From Rodentibacter mrazii (GTDB taxonomy: Bacteria; Pseudomonadota; Gammaproteobacteria; Enterobacterales; Pasteurellaceae), in the NCBI RefSeq assembly GCF_001998825.1, contig NZ_MLHG01000016.1, positions 1-48,185 on the forward strand: 48,185 nt of DNA. The letters are read 5' to 3'. Within the stretch, counting starts at the first letter, position 1. Each line of letters starts with the position of its first letter. A model generated the notes under the pieces. It was not told the origin of the DNA. It saw only the letters and a list, made by a program, of their open reading frames with translations, and made no database searches. Positions 26,271 through 34,320 of this stretch are shown one piece after another. Made by a program: the position numbers and the translations under genes.

Positions 26271-26476
26271 TAGCTAATTTCCTGTTCGTTATCGTCTGTT
26301 GTGGATTTGCCTTTACCTTGTCTAACGCTTCCTGCTTTTGCGGAAATACTACGGTGAAGGTGAACAATTTCTTTCTTTTCATTCTTGGAAAGAAGGCTTG
26401 CGGTTAAAGCGTTTTGCACATCAAATTTTGCACCGTTAATGGCTGAAACAAATACTTGTTTTTGAGGTTGTGTCAT
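26270..26476 (-). CDS. Small hypothetical phage protein
   Basis: 68 residues, basic and soluble (MTQPQKQVFVSAINGAKFDV ... VRQGKGKSTTDDNEQEIS). The ribosome site AAAGGAAC precedes the ATG. It is coupled to the adaptor gene by a 1-base stop/start overlap. No family recognised. Its place just after the capsid and 198-residue genes suggests a minor head role. Confidence 0.6.
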   Translation of the reverse strand: MTQPQKQVFVSAINGAKFDVQNALTASLLSKNEKKEIVHLHRSISAKAGSVRQGKGKSTTDDNEQEIS

Positions 26477-26499
26477 TGTCTGTTCCTTTAAAAGAAAAA

Positions 26500-26519
26500 C
26501 CCCGGTACATTGACCGGGG
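26500..26519 (-). terminator. Intrinsic terminator after capsid genes
   Basis: CCCCGGT/ACCGGGG stem with a 6-base loop, then a T-rich tail on the minus strand. It would let capsid genes be expressed above the genes that follow. Confidence 0.8.
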
Positions 26520-26526
26520 CATTGGG

Positions 26527-27123
26527 TTACATCATATAGCCTTCTTGTTCAAAGCGGCGGGCAAGTAACATCACTAAGTTATTTAAACTTGCTTTGTCTT
26601 TCGGCAAGGCTTTGATTTCAAGCTCGATTACATCGACTTTAGCATTGTAGCCGTCAACGGGTTGAATAACCCATTGTGTACGTTTTCCTACTTGAGCTGT
26701 TTCTGCCGTATCGAAAGCCTCTGCGGTTTCCGTGGTATCAACACCACCATTTTCAGCATAGGTTGCTTTGCGAACTTTACCGGTCAGATCTGTGCCATTG
26801 ACTGTGGTTAAATCAAACTGGAAACCTAAGACCGGTTCACGAAAATCAATGAAAATGGATTTCACATCGGCGTGATTCGGATTTAAGAACACACGTAGTT
26901 TGTCGCCTACTTCCAAATCTTCCACCGCTTTGCCGTAACGTTGGAATAGTAAACGCATTAAGCTTTTCCATTCTACTTTGTCACGATTGCCATAAGCACC
27001 GTCCACACGATTATCCGGTTGTACTTTAATTGGTAGCTGATCTTCATCCAATGCGTCACATTGACGGCAAGGCTTACCAAATTCAACGACATAACCGCCA
27101 CGGTATAAATTATAAATTGCCAT
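26527..27123 (-). CDS. Head-associated protein, possibly decoration protein
   Basis: 198 residues, directly after the major capsid gene (3 bases apart). Features are YVVEFGKPCRQCDALD, LEVGDKLRVFLNPNHADVKS and a Thr/Ala-rich middle (GGVDTTETAEAFDTAETA). Ends LVMLLARRFEQEGYMM. No named family. Position and apparent high translation fit a head decoration or cement protein, but this is inference. Confidence 0.65.
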   Translation of the reverse strand: MAIYNLYRGGYVVEFGKPCRQCDALDEDQLPIKVQPDNRVDGAYGNRDKVEWKSLMRLLFQRYGKAVEDLEVGDKLRVFLNPNHADVKSIFIDFREPVLGFQFDLTTVNGTDLTGKVRKATYAENGGVDTTETAEAFDTAETAQVGKRTQWVIQPVDGYNAKVDVIELEIKALPKDKASLNNLVMLLARRFEQEGYMM

Positions 27124-27126
27124 AAA

Positions 27127-28092
27127 TTACCCCTCCACGACAATCGCTGCAACGGCGATTGATTTGTTACTTAATGCTGCCACATCAAAGCGATAGTTAC
27201 CCACTAAGTAAATGTCGTTCAATACGGTTTGCCATTCGAGGTAGTCTAAACGGCTTGGTGCGGCAATGTTTTCAGGATCGACCATTAATACATATTCCAC
27301 CACTTTGCCATCGGCACGGCGATAGCGTGGCATATGTAAAGAGGAATACACTTCCATTCCCAACATTGGGTGAACCATACCGGTGACAATCGGGTTATCC
27401 GGTAGGCAGCAACCTGCACCAAGGCTTGACTGTTCCCCACGAATGCGAGAATAAAATGCCGGGCTTGCCACAATTTTCAGCGCATTGCCACCACAGGTTA
27501 CGCCATTTTCTTGCAAAGTTTGTTCCATTGACTGCAATACATCCATTGCACGAATATCGCCCCCCTTGCTGATGACTAATGGGTTTTCCGTATCTCCTAA
27601 GTTAATATTGCCACTTAATGCACCTGCACGCACACCACGAGAAAGCGGATGAGCAGAAGCCACTAATACCGCAAAACCGTAACGCTCGGTTAAATCACGC
27701 AATGCACGCCCAACCGCTGTTTCATAACCATCTTGGAATGTTTCCCAGTTGTGGCACATTAATGTAGCTTCTTCACGGGAGAATTTCTTTTTAAGCGGTA
27801 CGCTTTGGCATAAGCGAATTTCACCGCTACGGAATGGATTGTCAGGCTCCCAAGTTTCACCGTTCCAAGCACCGTCGGTGAAATCCCCCACCTCAATATT
27901 ATCCATGATGGTGTAGTGGGCCACCGGCGCACAGTTTAAGCCTAATTCAACAATATTGTGTTTTGGATTGACGATGCGTGATAATGCTGAACAGTTGTGC
28001 ATTTCAGAAATCACAATCTGCGTGGCATAATCAGGAATATACAACCCTTCTGTTGCACCGCCTAAGTCGGCAGCACGCATATTTTTAGCCAT
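27127..28092 (-). CDS. Major capsid protein (HK97-fold)
   Basis: 321 residues: LYIPDYATQIVISEMHNCSA at the N-arm, FRSGEIRLCQSVPLKKKFSR, DLTERYGFAVLVASAHPLS, and a C-terminal VLNDIYLVGNYRFDVAALSN. The length, its location after the scaffold gene, and this layout match capsid proteins of BPP-1-like podoviruses. It forms the icosahedral shell. Cysteine-rich for a capsid (GVTCGGNALK; GAGCCLPDN). GGA-type ribosome site before ATG 28092. Confidence 0.85.
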   Translation of the reverse strand: MAKNMRAADLGGATEGLYIPDYATQIVISEMHNCSALSRIVNPKHNIVELGLNCAPVAHYTIMDNIEVGDFTDGAWNGETWEPDNPFRSGEIRLCQSVPLKKKFSREEATLMCHNWETFQDGYETAVGRALRDLTERYGFAVLVASAHPLSRGVRAGALSGNINLGDTENPLVISKGGDIRAMDVLQSMEQTLQENGVTCGGNALKIVASPAFYSRIRGEQSSLGAGCCLPDNPIVTGMVHPMLGMEVYSSLHMPRYRRADGKVVEYVLMVDPENIAAPSRLDYLEWQTVLNDIYLVGNYRFDVAALSNKSIAVAAIVVEG

Positions 28093-28103
28093 AAAAAATC
28101 CTT

Positions 28104-29114
28104 CTATTTTTTAAATTGAGTTAAAAACGCACGCAGTTCTTTTGTTTTTCCCTGTCGGGCCAACATTTCTGCGTGAGCCTCATCTTTTTCAGTCATTTCT
28201 TTAGGAGTATTTACCTTTGCTTTTACCGTGGCCGTTTTTTGTGGTGCGACAGTCACAGTTGCAGGCGTAGATACTTGCGATTGTTTGTACTCATCCAATA
28301 AATTGCGAATAACCGGAATTAAGCGAACATCTTTACTTGCTCCCGCTTTTTGAATCAGATCTAAGCCACTCGCCCCCGTCCAATCCGTTTTACCCTGTGC
28401 AAATTCCACGAATTTAGAATCGCCAAGTAATCCTTGAACTTCAGGAATTTCACGTTGCACTTCGGCATACCAAATGCGATCACGCTCAGTCATGCTCGGT
28501 TGAGCTGTCTGAGTTTGGGCTTGTGTGTTCGTTGTTGATTGCGTATCGGCAGTGGTTGGCGTGGTGACTATTGATTGTGCTTTTGAGGCTTCTTGAGCAT
28601 TTTTCACCTTGACATACAACTCAGGATTAAACATTCTCAACTCTTGTAACTCTGTATCAGATAAGCCGTTAGGGTCTGATTGTGCTGTTGTAGCCGGTTG
28701 ATTTGTTTGCTGATGTTGTGCAGATTCAAGCTCACGCACTCGTCTTTCAGCACGTTCTCTTGCTTCTGCTTCTTCAATAAGTCGTGCATTCAAGTTTTGA
28801 CGTTCAGCCTGTTCCTTTTTCAGCCGACCTTTCCACGCATTCACATCATTATCTGTTTTCGCAATATCCTGTTCGGATGTCGAATGAGGCACAGTCTGCT
28901 CTTGTTTAGGCTGTGGTTCGTCTTGCGGTTGTGATGCCTCTGTCGTGGTATCGGTTAATTGAGTGTCCGATTTCTGTTCAGCCTCCACCTCATCATTTTT
29001 TTGCGTTTCGTCCGTTTCAGACGCCCCGACTTTTGCTTGATGTGCTTTGGTTAAATCTGCTTGTAAATAGGTCGGAATATGTTTGCCATATTTTGGTTGA
29101 GTATTTTGTTCCAT
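28104..29114 (-). CDS. Capsid scaffold protein
   Basis: 336 residues. Highly charged and Gln/Thr-rich with a long coiled coil (LKKEQAERQNLNARLIEEAE ... ERAERRVRELESA) and a basic C-terminal segment ending ELRAFLTQFKK, as scaffolds use to grip the inner capsid surface. It directly precedes the capsid gene. The composition and position make the call; sequence identity to a family is not needed for scaffolds, which diverge fast. Confidence 0.8.
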   Translation of the reverse strand: MEQNTQPKYGKHIPTYLQADLTKAHQAKVGASETDETQKNDEVEAEQKSDTQLTDTTTEASQPQDEPQPKQEQTVPHSTSEQDIAKTDNDVNAWKGRLKKEQAERQNLNARLIEEAEARERAERRVRELESAQHQQTNQPATTAQSDPNGLSDTELQELRMFNPELYVKVKNAQEASKAQSIVTTPTTADTQSTTNTQAQTQTAQPSMTERDRIWYAEVQREIPEVQGLLGDSKFVEFAQGKTDWTGASGLDLIQKAGASKDVRLIPVIRNLLDEYKQSQVSTPATVTVAPQKTATVKAKVNTPKEMTEKDEAHAEMLARQGKTKELRAFLTQFKK

Positions 29115-29143
29115 GTGTCTTTCCTTAAAGAGTGGAAATAAAA

Positions 29144-29174
29144 AAGCGGCAAGTCTTTGCAGAACTTACCGCTT
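29144..29174 (-). terminator. Intrinsic terminator before the scaffold gene
   Basis: On the minus strand AAGCGGTAAGT pairs with ACTTGCCGCTT (one G-U pair), followed by six T. It lies 18 bases after the stop of the 96-residue gene. Confidence 0.8.
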
Positions 29175-29191
29175 ATATTGAGCGTTAAACA

Positions 29192-29482
29192 CTACACTGT
29201 CGGTAGTGTTCCCGTTGTCGGTTTAGGTCTATCGGGGCTAAAAATCATTCCTGTAATTTCAGCGACAGCATGAGCAGCTTGCTGATATTCCCTACGAATA
29301 TCTTCATCTAACTCTTTTCTTGCCTTGCTGTTTAACACGCACCATTGGGCGTGCAAGAAACGTTCCAACTCCGATTTAATTTGTTCGTTATGTGATAGGC
29401 TAATGCGCAGTTCGGTCAGTTCTTCTTGAGAGCCGGTAGGCGAACACATTTGCACCCATAACGGTAAATCAGCCAATTTCAT
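29192..29482 (-). CDS. Hypothetical phage protein
   Basis: 96 residues, helical, with two Cys near Trp (WVQMCSPTG; HAQWCVLNSK) and a Pro-rich tail (SPDRPKPTTGTLPTV). The ATG overlaps the stop of the 56-residue gene by one base. It is between fibre and scaffold genes. Function unknown. Confidence 0.65.
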   Translation of the reverse strand: MKLADLPLWVQMCSPTGSQEELTELRISLSHNEQIKSELERFLHAQWCVLNSKARKELDEDIRREYQQAAHAVAEITGMIFSPDRPKPTTGTLPTV

Positions 29483-29652
29483 TATTTGCCACAGCTACTA
29501 CAGCCACGCTTGCTACCTTTGCTGGCAGAAGGCATCATGCCACCGTTAATAATACCGGCGACTTTTGCCGTAGAATCCGTATAACGGACGCCATTATTAC
29601 CTTCATTTAGCTTTTTAACGTTTTCACGTCCTTTTAATGGGGTATAGCTCAT
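29482..29652 (-). CDS. Small Cys-tailed phage protein
   Basis: 56 residues: MSYTPLKGRENVKKLNEGNN ... NGGMMPSASKGSKRGCSSCGK. It ends in a CxxC pair, as do several proteins here. AGGAGAAAGCG precedes ATG 29652, and its stop overlaps the next start (TAATG). Small, basic and probably structural or a DNA-binding accessory; not recognised. Confidence 0.65.
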   Translation of the reverse strand: MSYTPLKGRENVKKLNEGNNGVRYTDSTAKVAGIINGGMMPSASKGSKRGCSSCGK

Positions 29653-29703
29653 TCGCTTTCTCCTTATTTTTTGATAAAAAAAACGACCGCACTTTTACAA
29701 GTC

Positions 29704-30141
29704 TCAGTCGCATAATCTGTTTTTAGGGATTACCGGGTCGTCATAGTGATCGATAATCACCTGATTTGTGCCGTGATATTCAAAGTAATAAGTACCGGCA
29801 TCATCAATATGTAATGTCGGATCATCTGCGGTGAGTACCACTTCTTGCTTACATTTTTTATACGGCATATGTTGCACATTCGCTACCGCACTTGGTTCAA
29901 TCGGACAAGGGCAACAATCATCCGTTAATGTCCAGTTTGGATTACCTAATGACTGTACCCTTGCAATATGTACTGATACGGTTTCATCGCCAATAAGCCC
30001 CCATGCAATTACCCGTTTTGGATATTTGCGGACTTCAATATTCGTTGATATAGGGAAAAGCTCATTGAGCGTGAAACGTGGTTTAATATTTGATTGAGTT
30101 TGTGAGGTTTTGATGTGGCTGTGGGTTTTGATATTGCCCAT
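29704..30141 (-). CDS. Hypothetical structural protein, shares a domain with 33254-34045
   Basis: 145 residues. RVIAWGLIGDETVSVHIARV and the later AGTYYFEYHGTNQVIIDHYDD match VTAYGLINEETITFKRVHY and AGNYIPVVNGNPTDLIVEVE of the 263-residue protein at 33254. A DDCCPCPIEPS cluster sits in the middle. The repeated beta-domain suggests a virion decoration, fibre-base or accessory role. It follows the 67-residue membrane gene. Confidence 0.65.
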   Translation of the reverse strand: MGNIKTHSHIKTSQTQSNIKPRFTLNELFPISTNIEVRKYPKRVIAWGLIGDETVSVHIARVQSLGNPNWTLTDDCCPCPIEPSAVANVQHMPYKKCKQEVVLTADDPTLHIDDAGTYYFEYHGTNQVIIDHYDDPVIPKNRLCD

Positions 30142-30161
30142 ACACCACCTGTTTCGTTTGG

Positions 30162-30365
30162 TTATTTCGATAAACTTGGTTGTTTGATTGCTCGAACAAT
30201 TAAACCGATAGCACCAAGAACAGCATAAACTAATGGTTTATGTTGCTCTGGAATAATGTTATCAATCCAAGTTGTAGAGAAATCAATTGTTGCAAGTGCT
30301 GTTGTTGCTGTTAGCACTTGAACAGACCAAGATTTAGCGAGATCTTTGAAATTGAAAAATCTCAT
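30162..30365 (-). CDS. Small holin-like membrane protein (DUF7940-like)
   Basis: 67 residues. Start MRFFNFKDLAKSWSVQVLTA, a hydrophobic stretch (LTATTALATIDF), and a second one (LVYAVLGAIGLIVRAIKQ) with a basic end. This matches small two-segment phage proteins often annotated as putative holins. A clearer holin is at 23032, so this may be an antiholin or an unrelated membrane protein. GGAGA ribosome site. Confidence 0.65.
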   Translation of the reverse strand: MRFFNFKDLAKSWSVQVLTATTALATIDFSTTWIDNIIPEQHKPLVYAVLGAIGLIVRAIKQPSLSK

Positions 30366-30417
30366 TTTATCTCCTGTTGTTTATGCAACTTATTACAGCC
30401 GCACGGGTTATAAAAAA

Positions 30418-31611
30418 TCAAAATTTCCAGTATGAAGTCGGTATCGTAGTGGTAGGCACAACAATTTGTTCTACACCCTCTGCGAGTTTGTCGAAGCGAG
30501 TATTGTAGATACGCTTAGTTACATCTGTGATATTAGGTGTACCTTGATTGTTCACCGTGGTATCGGAACCATATACATTAGTCCAACCGTGAGTGCCATA
30601 TAAGTAACATTCGGCTGCATCTAACGCTAAATTACGTATAGATATATCTAGCCCATAGCCATAGAAGAAACTCATTAAATACAAACCACGAGCATCTTTT
30701 TCTCTCAAGTTACCTTGTCGCATTAAGTCATTCGTTTCTGCTACGTCACCTGTAATATTAGGTTTACCAATAGTAGTACAACGTGCATTGATAAAATTCA
30801 AACGACTATTTTGCCCCATATTTATACGCCACGGATCAGTATTTACATCACGAATACCACCGGCAACATTATTTTGTTTGCGAACGGAAACGTTGAAATT
30901 AAACCCTAAGTCGTTTACCAGTCGCACACCTTGAAATGTCAAAACCAAGTTATGTTCTGTATAAATAGATGCTACCTGTAAACGATCAAACTCTTGAACC
31001 GAATCTGAATACGGTAGTTTGTTAGCCCCTTTAAATACTAAACGAGGTTCTTCTCCGCTCTTAATTAAAGCAGCAGCCATTAAAAAGAAATTACCATGTT
31101 CCTTTTCATTAAGGCGATCTGTTGTTTCACCATATGGAAGAATACCTAAACTACCAGTCTTAATAGCAAAGTATTGTGATTGAAAAACATCATGGTCTTG
31201 GTTTTCTTTTAACCAAATATTTCGTGAAGTACCTTTTTCAGCTAAAGTAGCCGCATATTTAAATGTACGTAAAGGGTTAGCTCGAGTACCGGCACCTTTT
31301 ACTTTTAGCGGGTCTTGATCTACACCATTCTCTGCATCAACATAAAGATTAGCCAGTTCTGCTCGTGGTTTTGTCCCATAGTAGAGTTTACCGTCAATAA
31401 CTCGTAACAAGTTATCTTCTAGATTGCTTACCCGTACTTCAAGATCACCATTATCATTAACGTGAATTGGCTGATTTTCAGCAATAGAAACATCATATTG
31501 CCTTGTACTTTCATTCCACTTAATGCCTTTCCCTATGTTAATTGGTGCGACAACCGGAATATCACCATTAGCGGTTTCTTTTCCATCTGCTTTTTTATGA
31601 ATTTCCGCCAT
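30418..31611 (-). CDS. Tail fibre/spike protein
   Basis: 397 residues from ATG 31611 (GGGGG 6 bases before it). N-terminal part ~1-90 is like fibre-base sequence (IPVVAPINIGKGIKWNESTR, NDNGDLEVRVSNLEDNLLRV); then LYVDAENGVDQDPLKVKGAG-TRANPLRTF, the usual opening of pectin-lyase-like spike domains; then beta-rich repeats (LVLTFQGVRLVNDLGFNFNV). Probably the receptor-binding spike. Stop/start neighbours with the 115-residue fibre protein upstream. Confidence 0.75.
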   Translation of the reverse strand: MAEIHKKADGKETANGDIPVVAPINIGKGIKWNESTRQYDVSIAENQPIHVNDNGDLEVRVSNLEDNLLRVIDGKLYYGTKPRAELANLYVDAENGVDQDPLKVKGAGTRANPLRTFKYAATLAEKGTSRNIWLKENQDHDVFQSQYFAIKTGSLGILPYGETTDRLNEKEHGNFFLMAAALIKSGEEPRLVFKGANKLPYSDSVQEFDRLQVASIYTEHNLVLTFQGVRLVNDLGFNFNVSVRKQNNVAGGIRDVNTDPWRINMGQNSRLNFINARCTTIGKPNITGDVAETNDLMRQGNLREKDARGLYLMSFFYGYGLDISIRNLALDAAECYLYGTHGWTNVYGSDTTVNNQGTPNITDVTKRIYNTRFDKLAEGVEQIVVPTTTIPTSYWKF

Positions 31612-31612
31612 T

Positions 31613-31960
31613 TTATACCCCCACAATTCTACCTAGCACACGAGTGCCGCTTGCATCGACTAATCGAATATTAGCGACCTTATCTGCGATAATTTCAATC
31701 TTACCCTCATCACTCACCTTTATTGAACTTCCAAGATTGAGTGCTAAAGGAGATTTTTTTGTACCATTTCCTTTGATGCCTGATTTATCTTTAACAGCAA
31801 CCTCAACATTACCGGCAATGGCTTCTTTAATTTTTTCAGCAGTTACCTTTCCGCCACCTTCACCACTAGATTTATCTAGTAGCGAGTCTTCGGCAGAAAT
31901 AGCTTTTTTATCTTGTTCTTCTTGCGAAGTCTTAAATTGGCTACAAGTTACAAATGCCAT
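31613..31960 (-). CDS. Short tail-fibre protein or fibre adaptor
   Basis: 115 residues. After a charged start, KDKSGIKGNGTKKSPLALNL and then IKVSDEGKIEII is a fibre repeat motif (G-x-G-T-x-x-PL), also present in style in the next gene. It ends VDASGTRVLGRIVGV. It would link spike to virion or chaperone its assembly. GGAGAAAAAT lies before ATG 31960. Confidence 0.65.
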   Translation of the reverse strand: MAFVTCSQFKTSQEEQDKKAISAEDSLLDKSSGEGGGKVTAEKIKEAIAGNVEVAVKDKSGIKGNGTKKSPLALNLGSSIKVSDEGKIEIIADKVANIRLVDASGTRVLGRIVGV

Positions 31961-31973
31961 ATTTTTCTCCTAT

Positions 31974-31995
31974 AAAAAAGCCCCTAATTAGGGGC
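31974..31995 (-). terminator. Intrinsic terminator
   Basis: GCCCC/GGGGC stem around TAATTA, then six T on the minus strand, after the 329-residue gene. Confidence 0.8.
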
Positions 31996-32015
31996 GATTG
32001 CTTATATGTCGTTAC

Positions 32016-33005
32016 TTATTCCGGCGTTTTGTATTTTTCTCTCAACTCATCGAAAGTTTCAGCTTCAACTTTAAACGTGCGGAACCCGCCATTTTCACTG
32101 ACCATAGGCAGTGTTAATGAAATAGTGTCACTGCCAAATCTATTAGTAATTTCAAATACAAGAGTAATGCTATTTGCAAAACTCATTAAAGTATTCGTTG
32201 ATACGTATTTAGCAATGTAACCTGTACCGTAAGGAGTAACTTCCGTAGCTGTTAAACTGGCATCAGTTAATTGATTATTGTAATTAATGTTACTTAATGG
32301 AAACTGATTATCCGCATTAAATGTTCCAAATTCATCTTCATTAACACCGGCTAAAGTAAAGTGAATACCGCTTGCCGTTTCTTCTAATGTAACGCTAGCG
32401 GGGGTTGGTACATATTCTACGTCAATTTCTTTCACATCTACCGGCGTATAAATAACAATAGTTTTATGTTCGTAATTTTCACCTTTAACTAATAGTCCTG
32501 TCTCTAATTTATCAGCAATGTGTTTTACATCTTCTACTGATAATGCCAATGTGAAGTTCTTATTATGAGTATTCTGTTGTAATCGTGTTACACCATCACT
32601 ATAAGTACTAAGTCTATGCATTGTAATAAATACAGGCTTACCCACTAACTCTTCAGGTATTTCAAAAGGAACCGCTTGTTGTTTTCGTCCAGTCGAATCA
32701 GCTTTTAATGAATACATTTGTACAATTGATTTAGCGTTATCTTTAAAAATATCGCCAATCGGCACATGAAACTCTTTGTCATCTTCGCCCTCTTTGCGGG
32801 TAGTTAAAACAATTTCTTTGGTGTTTGCGTCGTAGGTTGCATCTGCCAAGAAACGATCTGCCATCATTGCCGGAATAAACTCAGCAATATCAATTTCAGC
32901 CTTTTTATCGCCTAATGAAACCTTTAACTTTGATCCATTACGAGACAAGTCAATGTCTGTTGTATCATTGTCGTGTGTAGATACACGGATTTTAATTTCT
33001 GACAT
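32016..33005 (-). CDS. Putative tail fibre/virion protein
   Basis: 329 residues, beta-rich: MSEIKIRVSTHDNDTTDIDL, then LADATYDANTKEIVLTTRKE, Ig-like stretch VKEIDVEYVPTPASVTLEET, and a C-terminal SITLVFEITNRFGSDTISLT. It sits between a coiled-coil gene and the fibre genes, so it is probably part of the host-binding apparatus. No family name is given. Confidence 0.65.
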   Translation of the reverse strand: MSEIKIRVSTHDNDTTDIDLSRNGSKLKVSLGDKKAEIDIAEFIPAMMADRFLADATYDANTKEIVLTTRKEGEDDKEFHVPIGDIFKDNAKSIVQMYSLKADSTGRKQQAVPFEIPEELVGKPVFITMHRLSTYSDGVTRLQQNTHNKNFTLALSVEDVKHIADKLETGLLVKGENYEHKTIVIYTPVDVKEIDVEYVPTPASVTLEETASGIHFTLAGVNEDEFGTFNADNQFPLSNINYNNQLTDASLTATEVTPYGTGYIAKYVSTNTLMSFANSITLVFEITNRFGSDTISLTLPMVSENGGFRTFKVEAETFDELREKYKTPE

Positions 33006-33014
33006 CGTTTTTCC

Positions 33015-33254
33015 TTATTCATTGTCTAATGGGAATGCCTTGAATAACGCTTCATCTTCTAGTGAGTGCACCGTTATCAGGCTTGATTTATCAATCTTTT
33101 CAGATAAAGCCTTTTGCAAGGCTTCAATCTGCTTAGATTGCTCTTCAATTTTTTTCTGTAGTTCGGTTAATTGTTTCGATACATCACCGCTTGAACCGCT
33201 ACTACAGCAACCAAGTTGTGTCAATTTTTCTTGGTAAATAGGTTTGCTTGCCAT
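33015..33254 (-). CDS. Small coiled-coil protein
   Basis: 79 residues: QLGCCSSGSSGDVSKQLTEL continues into a heptad coiled coil (IEEQSKQIEALQKALSEK) and a tail. The N-terminal CC pair recurs in other proteins of the phage. Coiled coils of this size often trimerise fibres. 1-base overlap with the upstream gene and close to the 329-residue gene. Confidence 0.65.
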   Translation of the reverse strand: MASKPIYQEKLTQLGCCSSGSSGDVSKQLTELQKKIEEQSKQIEALQKALSEKIDKSSLITVHSLEDEALFKAFPLDNE

Positions 33255-34045
33255 TATTTACACTCCAATTGTTGTGGGGCCGTTGCGGAATTATTGACAG
33301 CATAGCCAATAATATTTCCATCACATTCTTCAATGGGTAACGTATGACCGTCACCGGCTTGTGGATAAGCATAGCCATGTAGCTTGCCTTCACAATCTGT
33401 AATTTCAACTGTTGCATCAGGATCTCTTGTTTCGTCAGGGTGAAATAAATACCCCATAAACTGTGAACCACAACAATCCCCCTCATCTAATACGATAGGA
33501 ATAGGTACACCGGCATAATATCCGCAACGTTTTTTAGTACGTGTCCAACGAATATTTCCACAATGAGAAATTTCTTCTTGCTCAACAAAATGCTGATTAC
33601 AACGTTCCGCCCCTGTGGTTTCCCATGTTTTATCTAAACAAAACCCGCAAGGTTCAATACCAAGCTCTTTATCACTAAAATCACGCAAATTAATCGCTTC
33701 CACTTCCACGATTAAATCTGTTGGGTTTCCATTCACAACCGGAATGTAATTGCCTGCGTAGGGAATAATTAAGCTATTTCGCTCAGGGGTAAGACTTGGT
33801 GTGCAAGTACCAATTTGATATTCAATCGCAGAACTGAGTTCACCTTTGGTCGGCGTAATCAAACTGCAACCATTACGCTCAAAGTGGGGTTGCGTACTGC
33901 AATAATGCACACGTTTGAATGTAATCGTCTCTTCATTGATTAGACCATAGGCAGTTACCCGTACCGCACTGCTCACCGCAAAGCCCTGCACATCTACCAC
34001 ATCAGGAGAAATCACAGTAAGTACATTTGGATCGCAACTTTTCAT
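33254..34045 (-). CDS. Cys-rich virion protein with repeated domain
   Basis: 263 residues. The first ~130 share the AYGLINEETITF domain with 29704-30141. The second half is cysteine-rich (GIEPCGFCLDKTWETT, GAERCNQHF, DEGDCCGSQFMGYLF) and contains two similar units (CEGKLHGYAYPQAGDG and CDGNIIGYAVNNSATA). Starts by a 4-base overlap. It may be a head or fibre-attachment protein. No family recognised. Confidence 0.65.
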   Translation of the reverse strand: MKSCDPNVLTVISPDVVDVQGFAVSSAVRVTAYGLINEETITFKRVHYCSTQPHFERNGCSLITPTKGELSSAIEYQIGTCTPSLTPERNSLIIPYAGNYIPVVNGNPTDLIVEVEAINLRDFSDKELGIEPCGFCLDKTWETTGAERCNQHFVEQEEISHCGNIRWTRTKKRCGYYAGVPIPIVLDEGDCCGSQFMGYLFHPDETRDPDATVEITDCEGKLHGYAYPQAGDGHTLPIEECDGNIIGYAVNNSATAPQQLECK

Positions 34046-34320
34046 TGGTTCTCTCCATATAAATTTTCAAACAGCACCGCAACTAAATCGTGAAATTTGC
34101 TGTAATCCTGTCCTTTACGAGGTATAAAGGCGATAGGTCTTTGCCACCATAAAACTTTAAGTCCACCGGAGTAACCGCCTTCAGTAAAGGTCAGCACTTT
34201 AGTGGACTCATTAAATTTCACATCACAAGTACCGGATTGAACACGCTGTACAATGCCATAGCCGTAGCGATCGTGCCAAACCTGATCACCTTGTTTGACT
34301 TCATCAAAATCAATTTTCAT
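34042..34320 (-). CDS. Small SH3/KOW-like phage protein
   Basis: 92 residues. The opening IDFDEVKQGDQVWHDRYGYG-IVQRV is a small beta-barrel pattern seen in KOW/CarD-type modules. It follows portal by stop/start overlap and is located where other podoviruses have small head proteins. Function not known. Confidence 0.6.
   Translation of the reverse strand: MKIDFDEVKQGDQVWHDRYGYGIVQRVQSGTCDVKFNESTKVLTFTEGGYSGGLKVLWWQRPIAFIPRKGQDYSKFHDLVAVLFENLYGENQ

Noticed and set aside
30418-33005. Diversity-generating retroelement at the fibre genes, as in BPP-1-like phages
   Set aside because: No reverse transcriptase and no template/variable repeat pair are visible in the window.
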